The notes under the pieces were generated by a model. The model ran no database searches. It was given only the letters and a program-made list of their open reading frames with translations, and was not told the DNA's origin. From Kudoa neothunni (lineage: Eukaryota > Cnidaria): DNA of 64,000 nucleotides. Below are positions 46,032 through 58,054 of the stretch, one piece after another; positions within the stretch are counted from its first letter, which is position 1; every line of letters begins with the position of its first letter. The stretch lies in the NCBI GenBank assembly GCA_964304625.1, contig OZ199838.1, positions 11,222,001 through 11,286,000 on the forward strand. Direction: 5' to 3'. A program made the position numbers and the translations under genes.

Positions 46032-47728
46032 TCATTGGCTCACAGTACCGCTGTTCACATCGTGTATTAATTTATCTGTTGGATGCCACATCAAACATGT
46101 ATTATTATATCTTCTGATCAACTGCTTTGCGAGAAGTTTACATTTTACAGTTTCAGCCTTTAATGAGTTAGCTCGTTTAGTTTTTACTGCGTTCATTAGT
46201 GAAAAAATTCGTTCAACATTTTCGAAGGAATGATGTCTTATGGTGTTAGAAGTTGCTCTGCGACCAAACGGTAACTCCGTCATTGATGGTCAAGTTCATT
46301 TAAATTATCTTCATTTACGAGCTGCAGGAGATGGACAGTGGGTAAACGTTTACATTTTCAGCTATTTTTGGATCTAATATAGCGAACTGTGCAAATGGGG
46401 TTACTTTCAATCATGTCAAACATTTTTCTTATCTGGTCATATAATTCAACCAAAAATCTAGGGCAAAAATTTTTGAATTTTACTTCCATTTCGAGCCTGA
46501 GAGGATTATTCAATATATATAGGTGGATACTTTTCCTCCAATATAAATTTCGTTAATTGGTTTGTAGTAATTGAAATTGGTCAGGTCGATGTCTTCTAGT
46601 TTCACTCAGTTGAGTATTTCTCTTTTAATGAAAAGGCCCAATAAATTCTTATATTCGATTGATACCAATTTAAATAAAACATGTAGTCGAAATTCTTCAG
46701 ATTGAAATTCTTAATTCAGTACATTGACTTTTTTTAACACATACTCTAGAAAAGGCAACATTGGTTTTGTGGTCGAAATGTTAAGGATTTAGTATAGTTC
46801 ACTTTCTCCATCGATTTTATCAATTTTATGCTCATTTTGTAAATATAACTGGGAAGAAGAATACTGATTTAATACAGTTGCAATAACATTCTCCCGACAT
46901 AACCATCTAATCTGTGACAATTTCGATATTTTATGGCAAGAAAAATGGATAGTCTCTTGAATATTAGTCAAGTCTCGTGATCTCTTGCTACTTTGTGAGA
47001 AATAATATGTTATATCTTATAAAAATACCTTTAAATAAGGTGGCAAAAGCTTTGCTGCATGGTTAGCACATAGTGCGATTGAATGGCAGAAACATCCAAT
47101 ACTAAAAACTGATGGTACGTCATCTTTTAAGAATTTTAGAAATTCGTTCTTTTGTCCAATAATTGAAGAACAATTATCGCTTCCAAATCCAATGATATTT
47201 TTAATAGGTATATGTTTGGTTGCTGATAATTGCTTCACAGAATTGTATAGATTATGACCCGTCCCACCTTCTACAATCACACAGTCTAATAATGCAACAA
47301 CAACATTATGTCTCTGGTTGTCAAAGTATCGGACCACGATTGCCAAAACTTGTGTTATGGAAATATCAGTACTTTCATCAGTTATTACAGAAACGTTATG
47401 ATATTTGCATATCTCAGAGATGAAGCTATTTTCTTCGAAGGCTAAACCATCCTGAACAATACATGATAGCTTGGTTTTTTTCAACGATAAAATTTTAGAA
47501 ATCTTACTATCGAAGAATGCGATCTTGCACATAGGGAGGAAATGATCCATGCAGTTCGAGGGAATATTGTTCGACAAAGTAGGCGGCGATTGCAAGTTCA
47601 TTTTTGGTTATTTGATTATCTGGCATTGATGCTTTATTAGATTTTATGAAGTGAGTTATATCTACACTGGATTTCGCAGTTTGCAAATTTGTTATGTGCT
47701 TAGTTGTGTTTTGGTGCTTGAAGAGCAT
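46032..47728 (-). pseudogene. hAT-superfamily transposase relic
   Basis: From about 47728 leftward: FKHQNTTKHITNL resembles the end of a BED zinc finger; NELAIAAYFVEQ follows; then the catalytic region with VITDESTDISITQVLAIVVR, GFGSDNCSSIIGQKNEF and FSIGCFCHSIALCANHAAKL, diagnostic of the ZBED/DUF4371 type of hAT; LSQIRWLCRENVIATVL near 46900; and the C-terminal dimerisation region ENVERIFSLMNAVKTKRANS near 46190. Several stops separate the parts. The gene abuts the Tigger element at 47736, which probably cut off its 5' end. Confidence 0.82.
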
Positions 47729-47735
47729 TGATTTA

Positions 47736-49595
47736 CAGTAGGGCCTCGATATAGCGTAATTAAAGAGTTTTCGTTGTTTTCTACCTTAAAAAGTTTCAAA
47801 AAGTATTCCAATCAATAGGTAACATTTTTAAAAGCGCGATTATTAATTTTTGGTTCAATCGAATTCAAAATTACCAAAATCGATGGCCTCGCTATAACGT
47901 GTCGTTTTTGAAAAAATAATCCAATTAATCCTATATTTGACCCCAACAAAATAACGGTAGGACGATCTCAGAGAAGCTTAGAAGAAAAAATTCAAATAAT
48001 TCAATATTAAGGTTTGATTAAAACAATATCTGGGAAAAATGGCGACAATGAAGCATTTTAACCTTTCAAATGATGACTAGATTTTAGCTTTCGATAAATC
48101 AGGATAGGAAATTCCTCTCTCGATAGAATATTATCAAAAAAGATGAATTTATTAGTTCAAACGTTTCAATTGACCGAATACGAGTTTTACGACGAAAATA
48201 CACTCAGATTGAAAGTGAGTTGTATAATTGGATGGTTGGCATGCTAGAAAAAAAACATCTCAAAATGTATAATTAAAGAAAAGGCGATGCTTATAGCAAA
48301 TGATCTTCAAGTCAAAGATTTTCATTACAGTAATGAGTGGTTTTGTAACTTCAAAAATGGTTCTGTTTGAAAAGTCAAAAGCTTCACGGCGAGGCAGGTA
48401 GTGCGAATGTGATGTCAGCTAATGGATGGATTGGACAATATTCTGATATAATAAGTAATTACAATCATGAAAATATATTTAATCTTGACGAACTCGCTCT
48501 TTTTTACGAAAAACTTTTCGCACGTACTTATACAACAAAAGACGAAATCGAAGTGAGGGGTTGTAAACGATAAAAAAAAGAGTGACCATGTTGGTAACTG
48601 CATGCTTGATTGGAGAAAAACTTCCGCTTTATGTTATTGGTAAGTTTCAAAAACCACGTTGTTTTAAAGGGGTGAATGATTTCCCTTGCAAATATTTCTT
48701 TCAAAAAAATGGTTGGATGTCAGCAGCTATTTTCTACGAGGTATTAAAAGATTTGGACAATAAATTTTTTCGAGAAAGTAGAAACGTTCTTATTTGATTA
48801 GATCAATGCCCTTCTCATCCTCAATCAATTAATTCATGTACAAACATCAAATTATTTTTTCTCCCTAAAAATACCACCAGCATCGTGCAAACAATGGATC
48901 TCGGTGTTATTAATAGTCTTAAGGCAAACTATAGAAAAATATTGGGCCAAAATCTTATATTTGACAACAATGCTACAAATATTCCGAAATACACCATATT
49001 AGATTTCCTAAATACATTAAACAATGCTCGGGAAACAGTTGATAATTCAGTTATAATAAATTGTTTCAAAAAATCTCCTATTTCGGGTAGTGATATTTTT
49101 GTTGATTTCGAAATATTTAATATACATACAGAAAAATCATTAATTGATGGTATTAATTGTTGCTTATCTGGTTTGGTTTTATTAGATGACCTCGATGGCG
49201 TTGGCGCTATGGAAGAGGCTGAAACTGTTCATAATGATGCATCTGACAGCTCCAACACAAGCAAATTAAATAATTCTATATTTACTGAAGACCCCGATTT
49301 TCATTTGTTAAAAGAAACAATTTCAACGAAACAACTATAAGCCTCGATCAGCACAATTAGAAAGGCCTTTATAGCTGACAAACCTTCAGCTTTGCTCTCT
49401 CTCTCTCTCTAAATCATCCTGTCATGGATCACTTATACGAAATATTTATAAAGCGAGAGAAACAAACTAAAACAGATAGTTATTTCGTCAGAAAATAAAA
49501 ATATTATTTATATTTGGGCATGTACGAGGCGTTGATATAAGGAGAGGTCTCGCTATTGCATTCCCCCAAATCCGCTCTATATCGAGGCCTTACTG
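47736..49595 (+). mobile_element. Pogo/Tigger transposon, full length, broken transposase
   Basis: Left tip CAGTAGGGCCTCGATATAGC and right tip (other strand) CAGTAAGGCCTCGATATAGA pair well. TA at 47734-47735 and 49596-49597 are the duplication. Length 1860 bp. The plus-strand gene shows the CENP-B-like HTH region near 48160-48250 (TQIESELYNWMVGMLEKK), HGEAGSANVMSANGW, IFNLDELALFYEKL (first D), VTACLIGEKLPLYVIGKFQK, PRCFKGVN, DLDNKFFRESRNVLI followed by the second D region (LDQCPSHP), and MDLGVINSLKANYRKIL. Three or more stops or shifts interrupt it, including at 48573 and 48797. A CT microsatellite lies at 49395-49410. Confidence 0.9.
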
Positions 49596-49597
49596 TA

Positions 49598-51221
49598 TGC
49601 TAATTTTCAAGGTCTATCGATAAGTTAAAATAGATCTGATAGAATAAATTTTAATTTCAATGAGATAAAAATTACTGATTAGATGCTTTTAAACTTTAAT
49701 GTAATAGACAGCGTGACTTAAAGTTATAAGCAGTTTAAATTAAAAAATCAATACTTCCAAAGATGGTTGGGCTCGGAACCTATTTTAAAGAATAAGTAGG
49801 ACGCGATTGATAAATTGTTGAGAAACACCTACCTGGTTAATCTAAATATAAAAAACTTTAATATTTATCATATTGCTCTATTAAAATTTTTATTTGTAAG
49901 CACCAGACGAATGTTTATGTTGTAAATGTTTTAAATTTACACTAACGAGATTATTCTATTGTCATATAATTTCAAAAATTTAATATAAAATTTTTTTTAA
50001 ATGTATTAGGATTATTTAATGTACGTTCGAGCTATTTATGACTACGGTTTGGTGTTCGCCAAATTATTGCATCTTTGTACAGCCGATAACATGTTCATAA
50101 TTTGAGAAAATATTACAAAATTAACGTACACATAAGATTATAATAAATTGTTCATTTATTAAACCATTTAAAAACATTTATTTGACTATTATAAATATAA
50201 ATAAATTTTTGTTATATTAATTAATTGTGTTTTTATGGATTCTTTTGTAATGAAGTATGATTCTTAACTTGCCAGGTGAGTTGAGATTTCGTTTTCGATT
50301 GGTGGCGAAATGAAGGGAAAAAATAAAAATTGAGTTAGGATTTTAAAAGAGAAATATGAAATAATAAAATATTTCAAAAACGAGCGAAGGTATGAGGAGG
50401 AAACAATATTGAAAACGACGCCAATATTAGTGATTTTATAAGTGATGGTATGTATCACAAACATGAAAAATTTCGTAAATTTGACTATGGAGAACAAGAA
50501 TTTATTCCGTTCTAAATTGCCGCTCTCAGTTGTCTGATTTAAGACATTACTTGAAATATCAAGTTTGAAAAAGATATAAACATCAAACGGATATTGAATA
50601 AGAAGTATACTATATAATTGCCAAAAAGCTTAAAAATATTACTATAACGGACTAATTTCTCTCAAATAATTTATCATTATAGCCGATTTATAGAATTTTT
50701 TCCTCCATAATATCGCGCGCGCTATCATAGAAATTACGAACTGTCCGTCACCCACTGTAACAAGATTTCGTCAAAATGCGAAATTTTTAAAAATAATTTA
50801 AATAATAATTAAGAAAAAATATGTTTTAAAATTGAGGCGTAGATTTATTATTATTGTCGAATAGATTGTTTGTATGGAGAGTAAACGCAGGAAGGAAAAA
50901 ACTTATACAATATTAATGTTAAAAATTCGCTTCACATAAGTAAAATTAATTTTATTTAAGAATTAGAAGGGATTGGTAGGTATATATTCATAAATGACGT
51001 GACATTGATTTAGGCAGGAAGTAATGAACCAAAATAAACTGTCGATAAAGAAACAGAATTATGCAATCATTTGATATTGGTAAACATTACTAAATAAAGG
51101 TAGTGCCAAAATCACCAAAGATATACGCGCGAAAAAAACTTTTAATAATGAAAAATATTGTTTAAAATCAAATAAGCAGACTAATAATTAAATATTTTTG
51201 CTAATAACGTGCTTCAATCAG
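49598..51221. other. A+T-rich intergenic stretch
   Basis: Between the Tigger element and the 3' end of CRELD. Near 50430-50516 the plus strand reads NISDFISDGMYHKHEKFRKF with coding-like composition, but no start, splice partners or family could be found. Nothing else seen. Confidence 0.35.
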
Positions 51222-52941
51222 CTAAAGTTCATCGAAAACATCATCTGATTCTGGTTTTACATTGAGTTTTTCGTAGAGGATATCTTTTGATGACTTACTT
51301 TTATTTTTCTTGTTATTCTTTTTTGATTTAGAGTATTTCTTCTTTTCACCACGTTTATTATCTCTTTTGGTTTTTTTGTTGCTCTTCTCTTTTTTCTCCG
51401 TTTTGAGCGAGTGTTTATCCTTCTTGCCAACTTTTTCTTTTTTATCTTTTTTCGATATCTCATCATGTTTGAGGGACTTCTCCTTATTGCTTTCCTGTTT
51501 AGAACTGGCGACGGATTTGGCATTTTCATCCTCTTCGTACTTGACAAATCTGTATTTTGAACGTTTGGAATGGATTTCTATCAGTTAAATTTAATAAATG
51601 AAAAAAATACCAGAATTAAAAAGGAATACTATCGCAAGATCTGTTTCCTACAGTGTAACCCATTGCACATGAGTAGCAGTCTTTATTGCTAGGGCCAGTG
51701 CAACCGTTACAGGATCGATCACATTCTACCAATTGGAAAATGGTTCGGTTAAAAAATAAGTAAAAATCATGTCATATACTTCTGCATTCATATTTGGTGT
51801 CTAAAGTGACACAGTATTCATCTTTGGCGCAGTTAACGGCAGTTTGATTAGCACAGAAATCGATTTCTACAGCAACAATAAAAAAGATAACAGAAAAAGT
51901 GTGCTAACTTTTGCAACCCCTATCACCAGCAGGTTCGTATCCTTTGCTGCATTCGTTATCTATGCAAGCACTTTCGGAGAAAGCTGTACATCCATTCTTG
52001 CAAGCAATATGACAAGAGTGACATTGTCCCTTTTCTTCTTTGAAGTGATTTGGCGCGCAAGTTTCACACTTATCTCCCACGTAAGAACTCTGACATTCAC
52101 AGGTGCCGTCCCCCGTTCTGGTGTATTCTCCCTATTGGAATTGACAGAAAATTCACAATACAATCAAATCACTTTGCATTCGCCCTTTCCATCACACACG
52201 GTGCCATCGTCTGAGACAACTTTACAAGTTTCACAATCAGGACCATATTGATTTTTTCTGCAACATACTTAGTGTTTCAACAGATTAAACAAGTAGTAGA
52301 AAAATAAAAGCTCACATTTGAGTTCGTCCACGAATAACTCATTGTAAATGGATTCGGTGGAATTTTTGCTACAAAATTCACCTTAGGACACCGAGTAAAA
52401 ACACGTCACGAGAAATACTGGTTAAGGAACCAATTATACATATCTTTTTCATGTTCTTGATACAATTGATGACAATTGGTCTAAGATATTGGTTAGACAA
52501 CTTAATCAGTTGAATGTCTGGATATACAGGATTTGGTATTCTATCACAGGAGCCATCGAAAACATCCATAAATCTTAACTCGCTAAAAACAGTAATAAAG
52601 TTGTGATATAGATGCGGATTTACAACTTACCTAACATCATACGACGGGAGATTGTTATTGATCCATTCGGGGTTCCCTCCCTCGTATGATTTGTTTGAAG
52701 TTTCACGGAGTCGCTATTAATATTTTTGAGTTTAAAGAAGAAACAGCAAACCGCCTACTTCCATAATATGATCAGATAAATCACGTAGTTTTGTGCATGT
52801 TAAAGATTCATATCTGACTGCTTTGTTGTCACTGCTGTTGTTAGAGTTCTCACTAGCGATGGTGTTAAATGCACAGAATATGGCGATCAGTGTGAACACA
52901 TAATGTGAACATGTACGACGAGTAAAAATTGAACAAATCAT
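51222..52941 (-). CDS. CRELD: CRELD (cysteine-rich with EGF-like domains), ER-type
   Basis: CRELD proteins are secretory-pathway chaperone-like factors. ATG at 52941 gives a signal peptide (hydrophobic HYVFTLIAIFCAFNTIA). Then the DUF3456-like part CTKLRDLSDHIME, SYEGGNPEWINNNLPSYDVR, CHQLYQEHEKDMYNWFLNQY (family: CRGLVDKF, YESSEIRLLE, LEAQEEHLEAWW). EGF and furin-type repeats follow (NQYGPDCETC, CECQSSYVGDKCETCAPNHF, CHIACKNGCTAFSESACIDN, EYCVTLDTKYECR, SCNGCTGPSNKDCYSCAMGY). Introns include 52714-52758, 52583-52630 and 52481-52527, 45-48 bp each. After these comes a lysine/serine-rich tail of about 80 residues and the C-terminus DDVFDEL, whose last four residues resemble KDEL. It suggests ER retrieval. 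Human CRELD2 ends REDL. Confidence 0.88.
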
Positions 52942-53539
52942 AAGATCAGCAACCTCACAAGCGAACCCACTTTAAGTAATCTTATTGAAGATCGGCAGCA
53001 CCTGCCCTATGATATACCTACGTGGCACTCATTCAATCGTATTTAACAAATAACATTTTCAAGCGGCGGGGTTTATTTTGAATATTTTACATATGATTAC
53101 ATAATTTTTTCCCGTTTCTATTATATATGAAGCCAACTGGAAGGTTTATAAGTTGAAGGAAAAAATAGACCATATAAATAGAATTAATCTGTCGTTTAAA
53201 TTCGGATAACAAGAGTGTTATTTGTTAGAATAAGTCATCTCAGTTGGTTGATAATAATTTTTTTTCTTAAATATTTACCACAGAATTGTTTGAATTTCTT
53301 TGAATGCGTAATTCGATCAATATCTTATCGATGAATTTGATTTTTTAAATGTCTATTAGGTTCCGACCTAATTATTTTTGACGAGTTTATTAAGCTCCGA
53401 ATAATTTTCTGTGTATTATTGTGAAACGGGTTACTAACTTAAAATCTTCGCTAAAATTAAATTACGATGTTAACTTAATTTCTCATAAATTTTTTGTAAT
53501 AAATATGATATAAATTAACTTTAGTCTAGTTTTTTATAT
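52942..53539. other. Spacer upstream of CRELD
   Basis: A+T-rich, no coding exon or repeat end recognised. Confidence 0.45.
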
Positions 53540-54012
53540 TATCCAGATCCCTGAATTCGGCTTGTTTCGCGCATCTAAACTTCCCGATTGTCTCATGAAT
53601 CAACTTATCACGATTTATAAGATGGTTACGAATAAAAATTTAACATTTTTAATTTTAATAATTTCCTAAAAACACGCGTTCGGACGTCATTGTTACACGA
53701 GCACCGCAATGCGCGTGCTTCATCATTTATGTTTTCATCAATCATTGGCTTGTAGAGTTTTACTAATATTGTTTATTTATAATACTAACATCTATATTTT
53801 CTATTTAATTCTTCTTAACTACTTTTAAGTTTGTATCGGCTGTATATAATAGCGGTAATGTTATATCCCGTGACTGCAAAAATACACCATTACGAGGCTT
53901 GTTTTTCGCTTTAATTGGTTATGGTTATTTTTACATAAAAAAGAAGATGGAGCAAAGAGAACCAAATCAACATAATTGGATCTAAATTCCGATATTTTCT
54001 TGCCTATAATCT
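53540..54012 (+). repeat. Left arm of long inverted repeat
   Basis: Pairs with 57563-58054 in inverted orientation; see the element entry. It holds CACGCGTTCGGACGTCATTG and ends near TATAATCTTCGGG. Confidence 0.8.
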
Positions 54013-54041
54013 TCGGGTTGATCGATTTTTAAGCTGAATTG

Positions 54042-56369
54042 TTAACCTTCTGAGCATTTTTGGGGTCCATTGGACCCCAGCACGAATGTCGAGGGGGTTT
54101 TGCGGATCATCCGTTGTCTACGATGCCGACTTTAATATTACTATTTCTCAAAAATTTAATGAATTTTTTAAATATTTTTTAATCATTTGAGATTTCCCTC
54201 TTATCGAGATTTTATATCAATTTTATACACCTAGCGTTTTATGGGGTCTAACGGACCCCACATTTTTTTCATAAAAAAGATTATAAAATTATGAAAAGAA
54301 AAATTGCGAGATTATAAAAATTTCTATCTTTGCAATCTATTAGAAAATTCGAGTTTGTTGGTTTCTGTAGGTGTGCGATTTCACCCGATTGCATCTTTGT
54401 TGTGAAATTGGAGTGGTTGACCACGAATTTCCTACTACCGATGAATCTGATTTCAGCGAACTCGAAGATGATTATTTGGATGATTTTGATCATAACAATT
54501 TATACGTGGATAAAAAGATGTTGTGGGGATCCGCTATGCCAGCCACTACAAAATCTAGAAAAGAAAATGTGACGACGAAAAATCCAGACATCGCTGCATA
54601 TGCAAACTCACGGATTTAGAATATTTATGATTGTTTTACATTATTCTTCAATGATGAATTTGATCAAATCGTCATTGCAAACACTGACAAATATGGAGCT
54701 TTTCATTACTGTGAAAAATGGAAGATGCTAAATATTATTTAATTTAAAGCGTATATTGATATTTTAATTTACATGTCAGTATTCAAATCCGAAACAGAAT
54801 CATTCAAACAATTATGGAGTATTGTTAAGGGCGGGAGATTTTTCGAAAGATTATGCCATTGACCAGGTTTGCACAGATTAACAAAAGTCTCAATTTTGAT
54901 GACTATGAGACTAGAGAAATGCGTAAGGTCAACGACAAATTCTTCTACATAAGGGATGTATTTGAAAAATGGAAAAATATTTACCCGCAATATATCTGTC
55001 TATCTCGGTAGAAACAAAAATGCCCATAGAGCAAAAAATGTTGGAGAAAATGTCGTTTTGGATCTTTGTTCCTATTTAAAAGAAACCAGTTGAAACATCG
55101 TATGTGATAACCATTTCACATCGGTTTCATTGAGGAAAAAACTTATTGATCTAAATTTAACATTGTTAGGAACACTCAGACATAATAAAAGAGACATCCC
55201 GCCTATATTGAAGCCACGAAAGTCAAGAGAGGTTTTTTCGTCTATCTTTGTATTCAATGACAAAAATATGCTATTATCATATGTACAAAAAAAAGAATAA
55301 GGCAATTATTTTACTAGCTACTTCTTCCAACAACACAAATATTACAGATGATCAAACAAAAAAACCTGAAGTTATTGTGGACTACAATAAAACCAAAGGA
55401 GGCGTGGATACGATCGATCGAATATTGTCAATGACGAGCGTAAAAAGGTTTACGAAAAGATGGCCAATGGTGATTTTTTACAACATGATTGATATAAGCC
55501 TGATAAAATCCTAATACTTATACAAAGTCGTTTTCAAGAACCCCAGTATCTCATGAAATCAGTATTTGGAATAGTTGGCAGATTTATTAATCAAACTTTT
55601 TGTCGGCAGCGATGAAAATATTCTCTCTGCATCGAAGAAAAGATGTAACATTTGTTCTAGGTTATCCGATAAAAAAACAAAAACACGCTGTTATAAATGA
55701 TCGAAACATTTCTGCAATAGTCAGCCAAAAATCATTCGTTGTAACTGTGTAGATCAACCTAACAATTGATTTAAACTTATATTTTATTTATTACTTTGTT
55801 CGTATTGATACATTCTTCGATCATAAATATAAAATTGCAATAGATCGTAGTGCAACATGTATATCTAAGTAGCCAATGTTAACAAAATAGGTGTCGTTGT
55901 GATTGTTATATCTGAGGTGATAGACAGAAAGTTTGAAACACTTAAATATATTTATAACCTTAAGAACGTTTATTATTTAAAATGGTACGAAAATAATGAA
56001 ATAAATTCTAATAATACCATAATTCATAAAAACTGTACCAGCGGACTTTTAAGTATAAGTTTGTTAATTTGTTTCTAATGGTAATTTGTAGATAACATTT
56101 TTCATTATAAAAAGCGATTTAATCGAACTAAATTAGAGAAATAACTAAAATAAATCGTAATTTGTTATTCAGCAATTTCCGAGGTACATCGGAAACACAG
56201 TATTTTGGAATTATTATTTTTTCTCTACGATAGAATTTTTTTAAGAACTGAGAAACTTTTTTTTACAATTTTTGAAACAGAATAAACGAATAAAAACCAG
56301 GGATCCATTGGACCCCAAAAAACGCTTGGTGTATAAGCATAGGCGGGTTTGGCATGCTCGAAAGGTTAG
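54042..56369 (+). mobile_element. PiggyBac transposon, ends visible, decayed gene
   Basis: TTAA at 54042-54045 is followed by CCTTCTGAGCATTTTTGGGG. The right end reads GCATGCTCGAAAGG then TTAG at 56366-56369 (one change from TTAA). Mirrored inner motifs are GGTCCATTGGACCCCA on both sides. Plus-strand transposase pieces: an acidic N-terminus near 54440 (FSELEDDYLDDFDHN), KRDIPPILKPRKS near 55190, then KKPEVIVDYNKTKGGVDTID and KRFTKRWPMVIFYNMIDISL at 55350-55512. The coding region carries several stops. It is nested inside the long inverted repeat element. Confidence 0.88.
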
Positions 56370-57562
56370 ATAATAATTTATAGTTTTTTATTACGGTAGA
56401 TACTTATTTCACGGTAGTTGAAGGTAAATAATATTCTGAAATATTTTAGCTTACTCGTTTGAAAATATCTTGTTTTTAATATTTATTTGATTCATCCAAT
56501 TAAGCATAAATCATAACATCTAAAGTAATTAATAACGATGATCAATCTGGACAATTATAAGCGCTTACATCATTTTTTGATTCCTAAACAAATTACCGGA
56601 TAGTAAATTACAGATGTTTGAATCATCACAAATATACAAGCTTCAACTCGCTTCGACTATGTATGCGCTAATCAAATGCGGTAATGTTTATCAATTCAAC
56701 AGCAACATAAGGAATATAAAACAAGGACTATCATTATTAACGTCTCGAGAAAATACCACAATTATTTATCTATTTATCCTTTAAATATAGTTCTTGTTGC
56801 AAGATCAAATTTATCCATGTTTGGTAAATTATTTTGTAGAAATATTAATTTCTTCATTAATCCTTAAAACTTAATTATCCAAAAATTTATCATCTGTTTG
56901 TTTAATTTTTTAAATATTCAAGTGTTTTCTTAACGTTTTGAAAAAATTACCTTAATTTTATAAATTTAAATAAATTATGTTGAGTGGTTTAATGATTTAG
57001 ATTTAAGTTGGCTGATTTTATTTATTTTTATACGGAATAAAAAAATTATTAAAAACACCTTTGTACAACGAACAAATCTGTATCACGATTAAATGTTATA
57101 AATAAACCCTCTCATTAATAAATGTAATATATATCATTTGTCGCTTAAACATTGTATTAATATTTATAATAATACTTCACTAAATTGTATAAATGTCAAC
57201 TCGATGTGAAAATAGAAGAACACATAAATTAAGCAAAACCGAAAAATAAACCTAAATTTTGGCCAAAAAAACAAAATATGAGAAAAACTAAAATCTAAGA
57301 AATGTAAAAATAATTATAAGGCTAAAAGGATATGCGTTCCATAAAAATATTCGAACAGAATAATTTTGTAACTCTCAATATAAAAATTAACGTTAATCTT
57401 TGTTTTATGAATCAAGCTTATTTACACATTATATCCCGTGTAGCAAGATACTCTAATTATACAAAAACTTTAATTGCGTTAATACAAAAAATATCATCAA
57501 TTATAGCTTCTATAATTTTTACAAGACAACGTTGATCCTTATAACAAACATAAAACCAATTA
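56370..57562. other. A+T-rich interior of the long-inverted-repeat element
   Basis: About 1.2 kb between the PiggyBac and the right arm. The plus-strand frame at 57332-57535 has no known relatives to me and is A/T-biased. No transposase recognised. Confidence 0.4.
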
Positions 57563-58054
57563 ATTGGTCAAACAAAAGATTGTAACATGGAAAATATTGG
57601 AATTTAGATCCAATTATTTTGATTTGTGTCTCATCGTTACATCTTATTTTTTATGTAAAAAATAACCATAACCAATTAAAGCGAAAAACAGGCCTCATCA
57701 TGGTGTATTTTTGGAGTCACGAGGTATAACATTAACGCTATTACATACAGTTGATATGGACTTAAAGTAGCTAAAAAAATGAAATAGAAAATATAGATAT
57801 AAATATTATAAATAAACAACATCGGTGGAAACTCTACCGGCCAATAATTAGTGAAAACGTAAAGGATGAACCATTCGCATTGTGATGCTCGTGTAAAGAT
57901 GATGCCCGAACGCGTTTTTTTTGGAAATTGTTAAAACTAAAAATTTTGTTAAATTTTCATTCGTGGCCATATTTTAAAATCGTGATAAGGTGGTTCATGA
58001 AAAAAAGGGGGAAGTTTTGATGTGCGAAACATGCGGAAATCAGGAAGCTGGATA
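57563..58054 (-). repeat. Right arm of long inverted repeat
   Basis: Inverted copy of 53540-54012, with small indels. Contains CAATTAAAGCGAAAAACAGG and CGAACGCGTTTTTTTT, the complements of blocks in the left arm. Confidence 0.8.

Larger units (their letters stand above)
53540..58054. mobile_element. Element with long (~480-bp) terminal inverted repeats, family unknown
   Basis: The stretch 53540-54012 recurs inverted at 57563-58054. The outer tips are TATCCAGATCCCTGA and, on the other strand, TATCCAGCTTCCTGA. Shared blocks include ACGCGTTCGG, TTTTTCGCTTTAATTGGTTA and AATTGGATCTAAATTCC. By eye identity is roughly 75-85%. Between the arms are a PiggyBac element (54046-56365) and about 1.2 kb of A+T-rich DNA with no gene. 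No matching target duplication was found next to the tips. Could be a foldback or a MULE derivative with long ends; I cannot assign it. Confidence 0.7.

Noticed and set aside
49395-49410. CT dinucleotide run as a regulatory GAGA site
   Set aside because: Lies inside a dead Tigger element; a microsatellite is the simpler reading.
51310-51588. Leucine/phenylalanine-rich plus-strand frame
   Set aside because: Antisense of the lysine-rich CRELD tail; AAA/AAG codons read backward as TTT/CTT.
51222-52941. Integrin beta (first impression from the cysteine-rich EGF repeats)
   Set aside because: No vWA/beta-I domain or transmembrane segment; the order of DUF3456-like part, EGF and furin repeats and the ER-type C-terminus fits CRELD.
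53540-58054. Polinton or other large virus-like element, because of the long inverted ends
   Set aside because: Too short, no capsid, polymerase or integrase coding sequence, and no 6-bp target duplication seen.
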